DNA of 64,000 nucleotides from QHXW01 sp963768075 (GTDB taxonomy: Bacteria > Acidobacteriota > Terriglobia > Bryobacterales > Bryobacteraceae), in assembly GCA_963768075.1 (NCBI GenBank), contig CAVYHD010000040.1:1-64000 (forward strand), written 5' to 3'. Shown piece by piece: positions 23,194 to 31,082 of this stretch; positions within the stretch are counted from its first letter, which is position 1, and every line of letters starts with the position of its first letter. The translations under genes were made by a program, and so were the position numbers. Under the pieces are notes generated by a model, which was not told where the DNA came from, did not search any database, and saw only the letters and a program-made list of their open reading frames with translations.

Positions 23194-24864
23194 CTAAATC
23201 TCCAATATCACCGGCATGATCAGCGGCCTTCTCGAAGTCTGCTTGATGATGTAGCGCTTCAGATCCGCCCGGATCTTTTCCTTCATGACGCCCCAGTCCG
23301 TCATCTCTTCCGGGTTCGACGTCTCGAGCGTCTTCTGCACTACCTGCCGCGCGGCCTGCATCAATTCCGAGGCCCCGTCTTCCGCTCCCGTGAAGCCGCG
23401 GCTCACCAGCTCCGGTACGCTCTCCACCCGGCCTGTATGCTTGCTGATCGCGATGATGGGCAGCACAATGCCGTCTTCGGAAAGATGCCGCCGATCGCGG
23501 ATCACCACGTCTTCCACCACTTCATCCACCGACCCCGAATCGATGCACACGCGCCCCACCGGAACGCGCTCGCCGCGCCGCGCGCCACGCTCGTCAATCT
23601 CGAGCGTGTCGCCGGTCGTCAGCACGAAAGTTTCCTCCAGGCCCGAATGCTTGAGGTGGTCCGCCAGTCGCGCATGCTTGTCCAATTGCCGGTACTCGCC
23701 GTGAATCGGCACGAAGTAGCGCGGCCGCACCAGGTTCAGCACCAGCCGCAGCTCTTCGATGCTGGCGTGCCCGGATACGTGCAGCGGCGGGTTCATGCTG
23801 CCGTACATCAAATCCGCACCGCGCCGCGCCAGGTGGTCCACCATGCGGTAAATCGGCTTCTCATTGCCCGGGATGATGCGTGAACTCAGCACCACCGTAT
23901 CGCCGCGCTCCACCGATATGTGTTTGTGGTTGTCCACCGCCACCCGCGAGAGCGCCGACATTGGCTCGCCTTGCGTGCCCGAAATCAGCACCGTAACTTT
24001 GTGCGGCGCGGCATCCATCGCATCCTGCGGCCGGATGAGCACGCCATCGGGAATCGTCAAGAGGCCGAGATCGTGCGCAATCTCCGAAACGCTGACCATG
24101 CTGCGCCCGACAATAGCCACTTTCCGCCCGAACTCTTCGGATAGATCAAGAATCTGCTGGATGCGGTGAATCGAGGAGCTGAAACAGGCGACCACGATCC
24201 GCCGCTCGGCGCGGTTGAAAATGTCCTCCAGCCGCGGCCGCACCGCGCGCTCCGATTCCGTGTAGCCCGGCCGGTCCGCGTTCGTCGAGTCCGACATCAG
24301 CAGCAAGACGCCCCGCTTTCCGTAGTCGGCCAGCGTGTGGAGGTCGAACAGCTCGTTGTCGGTCGGGGTCGGGTCCACTTTGAAGTCGCCGGTGTGTATC
24401 ACCACCCCGACCGGCGTCGTGATCGCCAGCGCCAACGCGCTGACAATCGAGTGCGTGACGTGAATAAACTCGATCTTGAAGGGACCGATCTCGAGCCTTT
24501 GCCCCGGCTTAACGATATGTAAATCAACTTCTTCCGGCAGATCGTATTCTTCCAGCCGCCGTTCGACCAAAGCCAGGGTGAACGCCGTTCCGTAGACCGG
24601 AATATTCAGGTCGGCGAGGAAAAAAGGGACCGCCCCGATGTGATCCTCGTGACCATGGGTCAGCAGCAGAGCGCGTACATATTCCTTGTTATCACGAAGA
24701 TAGGTGAGGTCGGGAGTTACCAGATCGACGCCCAGCAACTCGTCTTCCGGGAACATCATCCCGGAATCAATCACGATGATGTCGTCCCCATAGCGGAGCG
24801 CCATCATGTGCATCCCAAACTCCCCCAAACCGCCTAGAGGGATTACTTGTAGTTTTTTAGCCAA
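23194..24864 (-). CDS. rnj: Ribonuclease J
   Basis: A 556-residue metallo-beta-lactamase/beta-CASP ribonuclease with 5'-3' exo- and endonuclease activity in mRNA decay and rRNA maturation. Visible are the zinc motif LLTHGHEDHIGAVPF, HTGDFKVDPTP with the bridging Asp, the beta-CASP region ACFSSSIHRIQQILD, and the SGTQGEPMSALSRVA and IHGEYRQLDKHARL blocks typical of RNase J. The C-terminal dimerisation domain is present and the frame is intact. Start ATG at 24864. The leader is long and has a stable hairpin 46 bases upstream (24910-24935), which may matter because RNase J prefers accessible 5' ends. Confidence 0.95.
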   Translation of the reverse strand: MAKKLQVIPLGGLGEFGMHMMALRYGDDIIVIDSGMMFPEDELLGVDLVTPDLTYLRDNKEYVRALLLTHGHEDHIGAVPFFLADLNIPVYGTAFTLALVERRLEEYDLPEEVDLHIVKPGQRLEIGPFKIEFIHVTHSIVSALALAITTPVGVVIHTGDFKVDPTPTDNELFDLHTLADYGKRGVLLLMSDSTNADRPGYTESERAVRPRLEDIFNRAERRIVVACFSSSIHRIQQILDLSEEFGRKVAIVGRSMVSVSEIAHDLGLLTIPDGVLIRPQDAMDAAPHKVTVLISGTQGEPMSALSRVAVDNHKHISVERGDTVVLSSRIIPGNEKPIYRMVDHLARRGADLMYGSMNPPLHVSGHASIEELRLVLNLVRPRYFVPIHGEYRQLDKHARLADHLKHSGLEETFVLTTGDTLEIDERGARRGERVPVGRVCIDSGSVDEVVEDVVIRDRRHLSEDGIVLPIIAISKHTGRVESVPELVSRGFTGAEDGASELMQAARQVVQKTLETSNPEEMTDWGVMKEKIRADLKRYIIKQTSRRPLIMPVILEI

Positions 24865-24909
24865 TGGATTGCCGACCTATCAGTGTACGGCTATTGGAGC
24901 CAAAATAGA

Positions 24910-24935
24910 AATGCTCACCCCGAAGGGTGAGCATT
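24910..24935 (-). promoter_or_regulatory. Perfect 11-bp hairpin with UUCG tetraloop upstream of rnj
   Basis: On the minus strand the sequence reads AATGCTCACCC, TTCG, GGGTGAGCATT: an 11-bp perfect stem closed by the very stable C(UUCG)G loop. It is followed by TCTATTTTGG, only moderately T-rich. It lies 46 bases before the RNase J start and 264 bases after the upstream gene on the same strand. It could be a terminator for that gene or a stable structure in the rnj leader; the weak T-run makes the second option at least as likely. Confidence 0.65.
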
Positions 24936-25198
24936 CAATCCCCCTGTTCTACCAGGGTGATGTTCGATGGGAGAACCATTTTCGACGGCTTCGCAACCGC
25001 CAAAAACTTTGTGATTGGATATTAAATTTTCCGGCGTATTCAAGTCAAGTTAAAAAACCCCGCTAAAAATAAGCCTTCTAAGCATCGGCAACCCTGGTAC
25101 TTATGGATCAGCAGCGTTTTTCGGGCGTCTGTGGAAAAAGACCGCCCAGCCCTATTTCGCCCCGCCATTTTAGGGCTAAACTAAAGATAACCTTTGCT
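24936..25198. other. AT-richer non-coding leader region upstream of rnj
   Basis: About 260 bases without a credible gene between the rnj hairpin and the end of the next minus-strand gene. It is clearly AT-richer than its surroundings, with A-runs such as ttaaaaaaccccgctaaaaa near 25050, and is the likely place of the rnj promoter on the minus strand. I could not fix a -35/-10 pair with confidence. Confidence 0.4.
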
Positions 25199-26164
25199 TT
25201 ACTGGTCCCTGAGATGGAGCGAGATCACGGATTCGGCGTCCCCAGCCCCGCTGGCGCGCTTGAGAATCGCACGGAATCCACCAAACGCCAGGCCCGCCAC
25301 CAGGCAGAACACCAGCAGTAACCCAGCGAGTCTAAAGGCATTTACGACCAGGTTGCCGATGTTGTCGCGGGCGCCGGGTACGTGTTCGTCCAGGATCAAA
25401 GTCGGCGCATAGCGAATCTGGGCCAGCAGCCTTTCCGCGTCGTCCGCGTTCGGCGGAGATAGCACCACGGCGACGAGTGGCCCGGCCCGCTTAGCCATGG
25501 CGGCTGAAATCCTCTGGAAATCCACAAGCCGTTCACGAGCAATTTGCGGGGTTGGGTAGGAAAAGATGGCCAGCTTCATTTCGCCCGATGCGGCCCGGAA
25601 GGTGGCTAACTGCGCTTCGGCACCGAGGTGGAAGGCGGCGGTAGAAGGCGAGATGCCTGGCGCGAACTTCTGCAGAGCGACGGGACCCGTGATGTACCGC
25701 TCGGAGTTCGGAACCATCCCCTTATCAGGCAGATAGCCGGAGAGCGCCGGCAATGGCGACTGCTCCAGCTTGGGTATAGTCTGGACGAGCGCGTCGATTT
25801 CGGCGACGGACGGCGTATATCCGTCAAAAGTCAGGAGATAGTTCCCGTAGACCAAAATCACGGAATCGCCGGACTTCGCCGCCAGCCTGCCGAGGGAGGA
25901 AGTCTTGGCATCCGCCGGCCGCTCCGCGTCGAATGCCGAGAGCGCGCCGGTTGAGTCCTGGAGCCGGTAGGCGGCTCCTGTAAATTTCTTGGCCTGGAAC
26001 TCGTATTGAGCCTGTTCGGCTTGCTGGAGGCCGAATTCGTCCCAAAGAGGACGGTCAGAGACTGCGATGGGCTTCGCGGCAACGCGGTGGAAAGCACCAA
26101 AGGTATCCGGCCAAATGCTCGCGAAGGAGACGACCGGCAGAACTAGAGCAATCAAAAGCCTCAT
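25199..26164 (-). CDS. Exported/membrane-anchored acidobacterial protein of unknown function (DUF6599-like)
   Basis: A 321-residue protein with an N-terminal signal peptide (MRLLIALVLPVVSFASIWP), a soluble exported body of about 250 residues, and one membrane helix near the C-terminus (LAGLLLVFCLVAGLAFGGF) with a short basic cytoplasmic tail. No catalytic motif is visible. The opening after the signal (WPDTFGAFHR) and segments such as YEFQAKKFTGAAYRLQDSTG recall a family common in Acidobacteria annotated DUF6599, but I assign this only by impression. It is divergent from the MutS-like gene with 38 bases between them. Function unknown. Confidence 0.6.
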   Translation of the reverse strand: MRLLIALVLPVVSFASIWPDTFGAFHRVAAKPIAVSDRPLWDEFGLQQAEQAQYEFQAKKFTGAAYRLQDSTGALSAFDAERPADAKTSSLGRLAAKSGDSVILVYGNYLLTFDGYTPSVAEIDALVQTIPKLEQSPLPALSGYLPDKGMVPNSERYITGPVALQKFAPGISPSTAAFHLGAEAQLATFRAASGEMKLAIFSYPTPQIARERLVDFQRISAAMAKRAGPLVAVVLSPPNADDAERLLAQIRYAPTLILDEHVPGARDNIGNLVVNAFRLAGLLLVFCLVAGLAFGGFRAILKRASGAGDAESVISLHLRDQ

Positions 26165-26202
26165 CGTAGTTACCCCTTCATCTTAGACAATGGAGAAGGC
26201 TC

Positions 26203-28032
26203 ATGACACAAGATCCGCGCCAAGTTTACTTACAACTGTTACAGGACCGCCGCGCCGAAATCGCCCGGAGCGAAGGGCGGCACCGGGTGTTAGGCTACCT
26301 AAAAGTGGCGGCGGCGGTCTGCGGGGCGGCAACGTTGTGGGTCGCGCTGCTTCACGTCATATCGATCTTCTGGGCGCTCATCCCAGCGGCGCTCGTGGCC
26401 GCGCTGGCGATATTCCACGAACACCTGCTGAGGCTGCTGGAGCGGCGACGGCGCGCGGAACGGTATTTCGAACGAGGGCTAGAACGGCTGGATGGTAGAT
26501 GGGCCGGAACCGGAGAGGCCGGCGACCGCTACCTGGATCCGGCACACCCTTATGCCCAGGATCTCGACCTGTTTGGCAAAGGCTCGCTGTTTGAACTGTT
26601 ATGCACGGCGCGAACGCACATCGGTGAGGATACATTGGCGCGATGGCTCCTGGCGCCGGCAGACCCGGAAAGCCTTCGCGCGCGGCACCAGGCAGTCGAG
26701 GAACTGCGGCCGCGGCTGGATTTGCGGGAGGAACTCGCGGTGCTCGCCGAGGAAGCGCGAACCGGTGTCGACCCCGTTTCGCTGGCGGCTTGGGGTGAGG
26801 CGCCCGGCCTGTTCGAAGGGCGTGGCCTGCGCGCGACGGCCTATGCGCTGAGTGTGCTCGGAGTGCTGGGTGGCTGCGCATTTCTGTGGTTTGATGCGGC
26901 GCGCTTGGGGTTTGTCCATACGTCCGAATCGACCACCATCTTGCTGCGTGACTTTTTCCTGATCGCCGTGCTGAGCAACGCCGTGTTTCTCTTTCGCACG
27001 CACAGGCGGGTGGAAGCGGTCGTAGCGGCTGTGGAGGCATACGTTCATCAGTTGAAGCTTCTCTCGGAAGTGCTGGTGCGGCTGGAGCAGGAGCGTTTCC
27101 AGGCGCCCCTACTGGCCAGCCTGCGCGCCTCCTTGGATTCGGAAGGGGATCCACCATCAAGACGCATCGGGCGGCTCAACAGGCTCATGGAACTGCTCGA
27201 TTCCCGCGATCATCTCCTGGTGCGGCTCGCACAGCCATTCACGTTATGGACCGTACACCTGGCCTTGGCCGTGGAGCGGTGGCGCAGACACAACGGCACG
27301 GCCGTGCGGCGCTGGCTGACGGCAACCGGTGAAATCGAAGCGCTGTGCTCGCTAGCAAGCCACGCGTTCGAGCATCCGGACGATACCTTGCCGGAATTCG
27401 CGGCAGAGGCACCCTGGATTGAGGCGGAAGGCATTGGGCACCCATTTCTTCCCGAGGAGCAGGCGGTGCGCAACGACGTGCAAATTGGCGGAGACCTGCG
27501 GCTGCTCGTGGTAAGCGGATCGAACATGTCGGGCAAGAGCACGCTGTTGCGAACACTCGGAATCAACGCGGTGCTGGCGCAGGCGGGCGCGGCGGTGCGG
27601 GCCAGGCGGCTGCGGATGTCGCCCCTCGCGGTAGGCGCGTCGATTCGGATTGCGGACTCCCTGCAGGGCGGCGTGTCGCGGTTCTATGCGGAAATCCTGC
27701 GGCTACGCCAGATTCTGGACCTGACCGGCGGCCCGATCCCGGTGCTGTTTCTGATCGACGAATTTTTGCACGGCACGAATTCGCATGACCGGCGGATCGG
27801 CGCGGAGGCGCTGGCGCGCAGCCTGGTGGAGCGAGGGGCCATCGGTCTGATCACGACACATGACCTCGCGCTCGCGGACATCGCGGATGTGCTGGGCGCT
27901 CGCGCGGCGAACGTACACTTCGAGGATCAGATCGAAAACGGACAGATCCGCTTCGATTACGCGCTGCGGCCAGGGGTGGTGCGGAAGAGCAACGCGATTG
28001 AACTGATGCGGTCGGTGGGGCTGGAGATATGA
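26203..28032 (+). CDS. MutS-like ATPase with membrane segments
   Basis: A 609-residue protein whose last third is a MutS-type ATPase domain: Walker A SGSNMSGKST (Gly439 onward), the ASIRIADSLQGGVSRFYAE signature, Walker B FLIDEFLHGTNS (Asp519-Glu520) and the TTHD switch. Unlike MutS it lacks the mismatch-recognition domain and has hydrophobic pairs near residues 30-65 and 205-265, so it is probably an inner-membrane protein. A helical lever/clamp region lies between. Such short, membrane-linked MutS homologues are known in several phyla but not functionally explained; a role in mismatch repair should not be assumed. The BrnT toxin gene begins directly after it. Confidence 0.85.
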   Translation: MTQDPRQVYLQLLQDRRAEIARSEGRHRVLGYLKVAAAVCGAATLWVALLHVISIFWALIPAALVAALAIFHEHLLRLLERRRRAERYFERGLERLDGRWAGTGEAGDRYLDPAHPYAQDLDLFGKGSLFELLCTARTHIGEDTLARWLLAPADPESLRARHQAVEELRPRLDLREELAVLAEEARTGVDPVSLAAWGEAPGLFEGRGLRATAYALSVLGVLGGCAFLWFDAARLGFVHTSESTTILLRDFFLIAVLSNAVFLFRTHRRVEAVVAAVEAYVHQLKLLSEVLVRLEQERFQAPLLASLRASLDSEGDPPSRRIGRLNRLMELLDSRDHLLVRLAQPFTLWTVHLALAVERWRRHNGTAVRRWLTATGEIEALCSLASHAFEHPDDTLPEFAAEAPWIEAEGIGHPFLPEEQAVRNDVQIGGDLRLLVVSGSNMSGKSTLLRTLGINAVLAQAGAAVRARRLRMSPLAVGASIRIADSLQGGVSRFYAEILRLRQILDLTGGPIPVLFLIDEFLHGTNSHDRRIGAEALARSLVERGAIGLITTHDLALADIADVLGARAANVHFEDQIENGQIRFDYALRPGVVRKSNAIELMRSVGLEI

Positions 28033-28043
28033 AGGGGACGATA

Positions 28044-28059
28044 GTGTACAATTGTGCAC
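28044..28059. promoter_or_regulatory. Near-perfect palindrome, candidate BrnA operator
   Basis: GTGTACAATTGTGCAC is a 16-base palindrome with one mismatched pair (7 of 8 positions per arm match), lying between the MutS-like stop and the toxin gene. BrnA antitoxins are ribbon-helix-helix repressors that bind palindromes in the brnTA promoter, so position and symmetry both fit. Operator function is inferred. Confidence 0.55.
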
Positions 28060-28068
28060 AGAAGGCGG

Positions 28069-28338
28069 GTGACTTTTGAATGGGACCCGACCAAGGCCGC
28101 AGCGAACATTCGCAAACATGGCGTGCATTTTGCGGACGCGGTCTCGGTGCTGGAAGACGAGCGGGCGGTTACGGTGGCGGAGGACTCAGCCGGAGAGGAG
28201 CGCTGGGTGACACTCGGCATGGATTCCCTGAGCCGGGTTCTGGTGGTTGTCTATACCTGGCGCGGGGAGAAAATGCGGGTTATCTCTGCGCGCCGTGCGA
28301 CGGCGCGAGAACGGTGTCAGTACGAGGACAACCTATGA
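28069..28338 (+). CDS. brnT: BrnT-type toxin (ribonuclease)
   Basis: The toxin of a type II toxin-antitoxin pair, a RelE-fold ribonuclease that blocks translation. It carries the family signature FEWDPTKAAANIRKHGVHF, then ERWVTLGMDS and the basic C-terminal strand MRVISARRATARER that holds catalytic residues. About 90 residues is normal for BrnT. Two in-frame GTG codons are possible starts: 28054, which falls inside the palindrome at 28044-28059, and 28069, which starts VTFEWDP and has GAAGG just before it; the second is preferred. The stop overlaps the antitoxin start as ATGA. It sits just after the membrane MutS-like gene. Confidence 0.9.
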   Translation: MTFEWDPTKAAANIRKHGVHFADAVSVLEDERAVTVAEDSAGEERWVTLGMDSLSRVLVVVYTWRGEKMRVISARRATARERCQYEDNL

Positions 28339-28589
28339 GGAAAGAATACGATTTCAGCGGGGGCAAACGCGGGCCAGTGGTTCGAGTGCCAGCGGGTAAG
28401 AGTAGGGTCACGATCCGGCTGGACGATGACGTTCTGGAGTGGTTTCGGGAACAGGTGGATCGCGCCGGCGGGGGTAACTACCAGAGCTTGATCAACGAAG
28501 CTCTGCGGGAGTTCATGGAACGAAGGCGCGAGCCGTTGGAATCGACGCTGCGAAGGGTGATTCGGGAGGAATTGCGGAGGGCGGGTTAG
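28335..28589 (+). CDS. brnA: BrnA-type antitoxin (ribbon-helix-helix)
   Basis: An 84-residue antitoxin expected to bind BrnT and to repress the operon. The core is a ribbon-helix-helix DNA-binding domain: strand SRVTIRLDDDVLEWFREQ, then GGNYQSLINEALREFMERR. The N-terminal tail (MRKEYDFSGGKRGPVV) would contact the toxin. The ATG at 28335 overlaps the toxin TGA by the ATGA arrangement, which points to coupled translation. Toxin-first gene order is normal for brnTA. Confidence 0.9.
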   Translation: MRKEYDFSGGKRGPVVRVPAGKSRVTIRLDDDVLEWFREQVDRAGGGNYQSLINEALREFMERRREPLESTLRRVIREELRRAG

Positions 28590-28678
28590 GGCTCGGGTCT
28601 TCAGAAATTCGCCCGGAAACGTTGACTTCATTCGCAGGAACCGGTGAACGAGGAGATCCCATCTTAGATGCGGGGCCT

Positions 28679-30262
28679 GTGATATACGACGGCATTATCC
28701 TGGGATCCGGTCACAACAGTTTGGTGCTCCAGGCTTACCTGGGCCGGGCGGGTTTGAAGGTGCTCTGTCTGGAACGCCGGCATATTGCCGGCGGCGGGCT
28801 TTCCACCGATGAAGACCCGCGTCATCCTGGCTTCCTGCACAACACACATTCTTTCTACCATCGTGCGCTGAACCGGATGCCTTGGTACCGCGATCTGGAG
28901 TTGGAGAGACGCGGTGCGGTGTATTTGGAGCCGAAGCTCAACGTTGCTCTTATTCTGCGAAGCGGCGATGCCCTGGAGTGGTGGACCGATTTCGAGAAAA
29001 CCGCGCAATCGTTTGGGCGCTTCAGCTCGAGGGATGAGGCCGCGCTGCGGCGCTGGCGAGATGATTTTCGGCCGATTGTCGAACACATACTGGTCCCGGA
29101 AAGCCAGTCACCTCCGATTCCGCCGGAGCGGCGCGATCAATTGCTGCGGAACAGCGCGGAAGGGCGCCTGCTGCTGGAGGTCAGCGCGCTCTCGCCGCTC
29201 GAGTTCGTACGGCGCGAGTTTGAGCACCCTTTGGTCCAGGCCGGGCTTCTGTTCTTCAACGGCTTGCGGGAGGTGGATCTCAGGTGCCGCGGTTTCGGCC
29301 ACCACATCGCCGCGTTATTGGCCAGCGAGGGGAAGGCACAGATGTGTGCCGGCGGGTCGGCGGCGTTGGCCCGGGCACTTGTCTCCGCCGTAGCCGACAG
29401 TGGCGGTGAGATTCAGGTTCAGAAAACCCCGCGGCGCATTCTGGTGGAGAGCGGAAAGGCGGTAGGGGTGGAAACATGCGACGGCGCCAGCTATCGTGCC
29501 CGCCACTTTGTGGTCTCGGGTCTGAACCCGCAGCAAACTTTTTTGGAGCTGATTGACGAGGATCTACTGCCGCCGTCCTGGCGTGCGAAGGCGCAGCAAT
29601 TCAAATACAATCTGATCGCTCCGCTGTTTTCGCTATGCGTGAATCTGCGCGACCGGCCGCGTTACAAAGCGGCATTGAATCATCCGGAACTGGACCAGGC
29701 GTTCATGGTGATCCTGGGTCTCGAGGATAGCGCTCAGTTTCCTGAGATCGTGCGGCATCACGAAGAGGGTACAATTCCGCCCACCGTGATGTGGGGGACC
29801 ACGCCCACGCAGTTCGATCCCTCACAAGCGCCTCCCGGAAGTCATACGGCGTTCATGTGGGAAAAGCTTCCCTACCGGTTGCGGGGCGACCCCGGGAACT
29901 GGGATTCCGAAAAAGACCGGCACGGGCGCGCCATGCTGGATTTCTGGGCGGAGTACGCCCCCAATCTGAAAGATTCGGTGATGGACTGGTTCACGCGCAC
30001 CGCGCTCGATACCGAGCGGACGTTCCCGAACATGCGGGAAGGCGACTTACTTGTCGGGGCGTTTGCGAACGGTCAAGTTGGTTACCATCGGCCATTCCCG
30101 GGCGCGGGCCATTACCGGGGCCATATTCAAAACCTGTACCTGTGCGGGGCTTGCTGCCATCCGGGCGGAAATATCACCGGACTTGCTGGATATAACTGTG
30201 CTCAGGTGCTTTTGAGCGATCTCGGTATCCCGGCAAACTGGGCGCCTGGCATGCGCCTATAA
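28679..30262 (+). CDS. Phytoene-dehydrogenase-like FAD oxidoreductase
   Basis: A 527-residue FAD-dependent oxidoreductase of the CrtI/phytoene-desaturase-related group. The dinucleotide motif is IILGSGHNSLVLQAYLGRAG, followed by the family's GGGLSTDEDPRHPGFLHNTH, and it closes with LYLCGACCHPGGNITGLAGY and N-C-A. Members act on polyprenyl or carotenoid-like substrates, but many homologues in non-pigmented bacteria have unknown substrates and no other carotenoid gene is nearby. Start at the GTG at 28679 places the FAD motif at the N-terminus as in the family; a longer frame from 28622 (TTG) is possible. It follows brnA by about 90 bases. Confidence 0.8.
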   Translation: MIYDGIILGSGHNSLVLQAYLGRAGLKVLCLERRHIAGGGLSTDEDPRHPGFLHNTHSFYHRALNRMPWYRDLELERRGAVYLEPKLNVALILRSGDALEWWTDFEKTAQSFGRFSSRDEAALRRWRDDFRPIVEHILVPESQSPPIPPERRDQLLRNSAEGRLLLEVSALSPLEFVRREFEHPLVQAGLLFFNGLREVDLRCRGFGHHIAALLASEGKAQMCAGGSAALARALVSAVADSGGEIQVQKTPRRILVESGKAVGVETCDGASYRARHFVVSGLNPQQTFLELIDEDLLPPSWRAKAQQFKYNLIAPLFSLCVNLRDRPRYKAALNHPELDQAFMVILGLEDSAQFPEIVRHHEEGTIPPTVMWGTTPTQFDPSQAPPGSHTAFMWEKLPYRLRGDPGNWDSEKDRHGRAMLDFWAEYAPNLKDSVMDWFTRTALDTERTFPNMREGDLLVGAFANGQVGYHRPFPGAGHYRGHIQNLYLCGACCHPGGNITGLAGYNCAQVLLSDLGIPANWAPGMRL

Positions 30263-30433
30263 ATGACCCCGGTAGTAACGAGAAACACTGGAAACCCACG
30301 CCCACTATTCGACCGGGTGATTGCCCGATTGTCCAAAGTTAGCCATCCGATGTAACGTCATCCTTATCAAGAAATCCTGATTGGCTGCCGGGTCCGGAGG
30401 GTCTCGGAGACGGTGCCGGAGGAGTGTATCGAT

Positions 30434-31063
30434 ATGACGCGAAAAATGGCTCCTTCAATAAAGGATACGCCGCCGAAGGCGGTGTTCTCGGCGGCCCAGA
30501 CGGTCGGCCAAGGCCGGGAGATTCCCTACGGCCGGCGGGACCCCTCGTTCAAAGACTACGCGGATGTGATCGTGGCGCTGGTGTGCCTGACGGCAATGGC
30601 GGGCACGATCTATTTTGCGGAGTTGGACGGCAACTACGCGACTGCCATGCGCATGACGGCGGTCATACAGCGCGTTTTTCACGTGTCCGGCCCGGCGGGA
30701 AATGCGGTTGACACGCGCAAGACGATCCTGGTGGTCGAAAACGATGAAGGCCAACGCCTTATCGCGAAGACCGCGCTCGAGCGATATGGCTACAACGTGG
30801 CGCTGGTGGAAAACGGCACGCAGGCATTGACGCTTCTGCGGAACAGCGCCGGCCGGGTGGCGCTCGTGCTGCTGGATGTGCGCAGTTCCGGCACGCAGAG
30901 CATGCAGCAGCTCAAAGGCGTGCGGCCCAGCGTACCCATTCTGGTGTCAGAGGCAGCAGGCGAAAAGCTCCAGGCCGGCGCGGCGGGCAGGGTTGAAAAG
31001 CCGTTTAGCGCTCTTCCGCTGGCTGAGGCGGTGCTGCACACGCTCGGCCCCCGTCCGCTCTAG
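30434..31063 (+). CDS. Membrane-anchored single receiver-domain protein
   Basis: A 209-residue protein with a basic N-terminal stretch, one membrane helix (YADVIVALVCLTAMAGTIYF, near 43-62), a linker and a receiver domain (about 95-205). The receiver keeps the phospho-acceptor Asp in LVLLDVRSSG and the Lys in RVEKPF, but the acidic pair reads ILVVENDEGQ, with Asn where the second acidic residue is usual. No output domain follows. A strong GGAGGAG nine bases before the ATG at 30434 fixes the start. It may tether or buffer phosphate at the membrane; no kinase is adjacent. Confidence 0.8.
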   Translation: MTRKMAPSIKDTPPKAVFSAAQTVGQGREIPYGRRDPSFKDYADVIVALVCLTAMAGTIYFAELDGNYATAMRMTAVIQRVFHVSGPAGNAVDTRKTILVVENDEGQRLIAKTALERYGYNVALVENGTQALTLLRNSAGRVALVLLDVRSSGTQSMQQLKGVRPSVPILVSEAAGEKLQAGAAGRVEKPFSALPLAEAVLHTLGPRPL

Positions 31064-31082
31064 GGCGCTGTTTCGAACCGCA

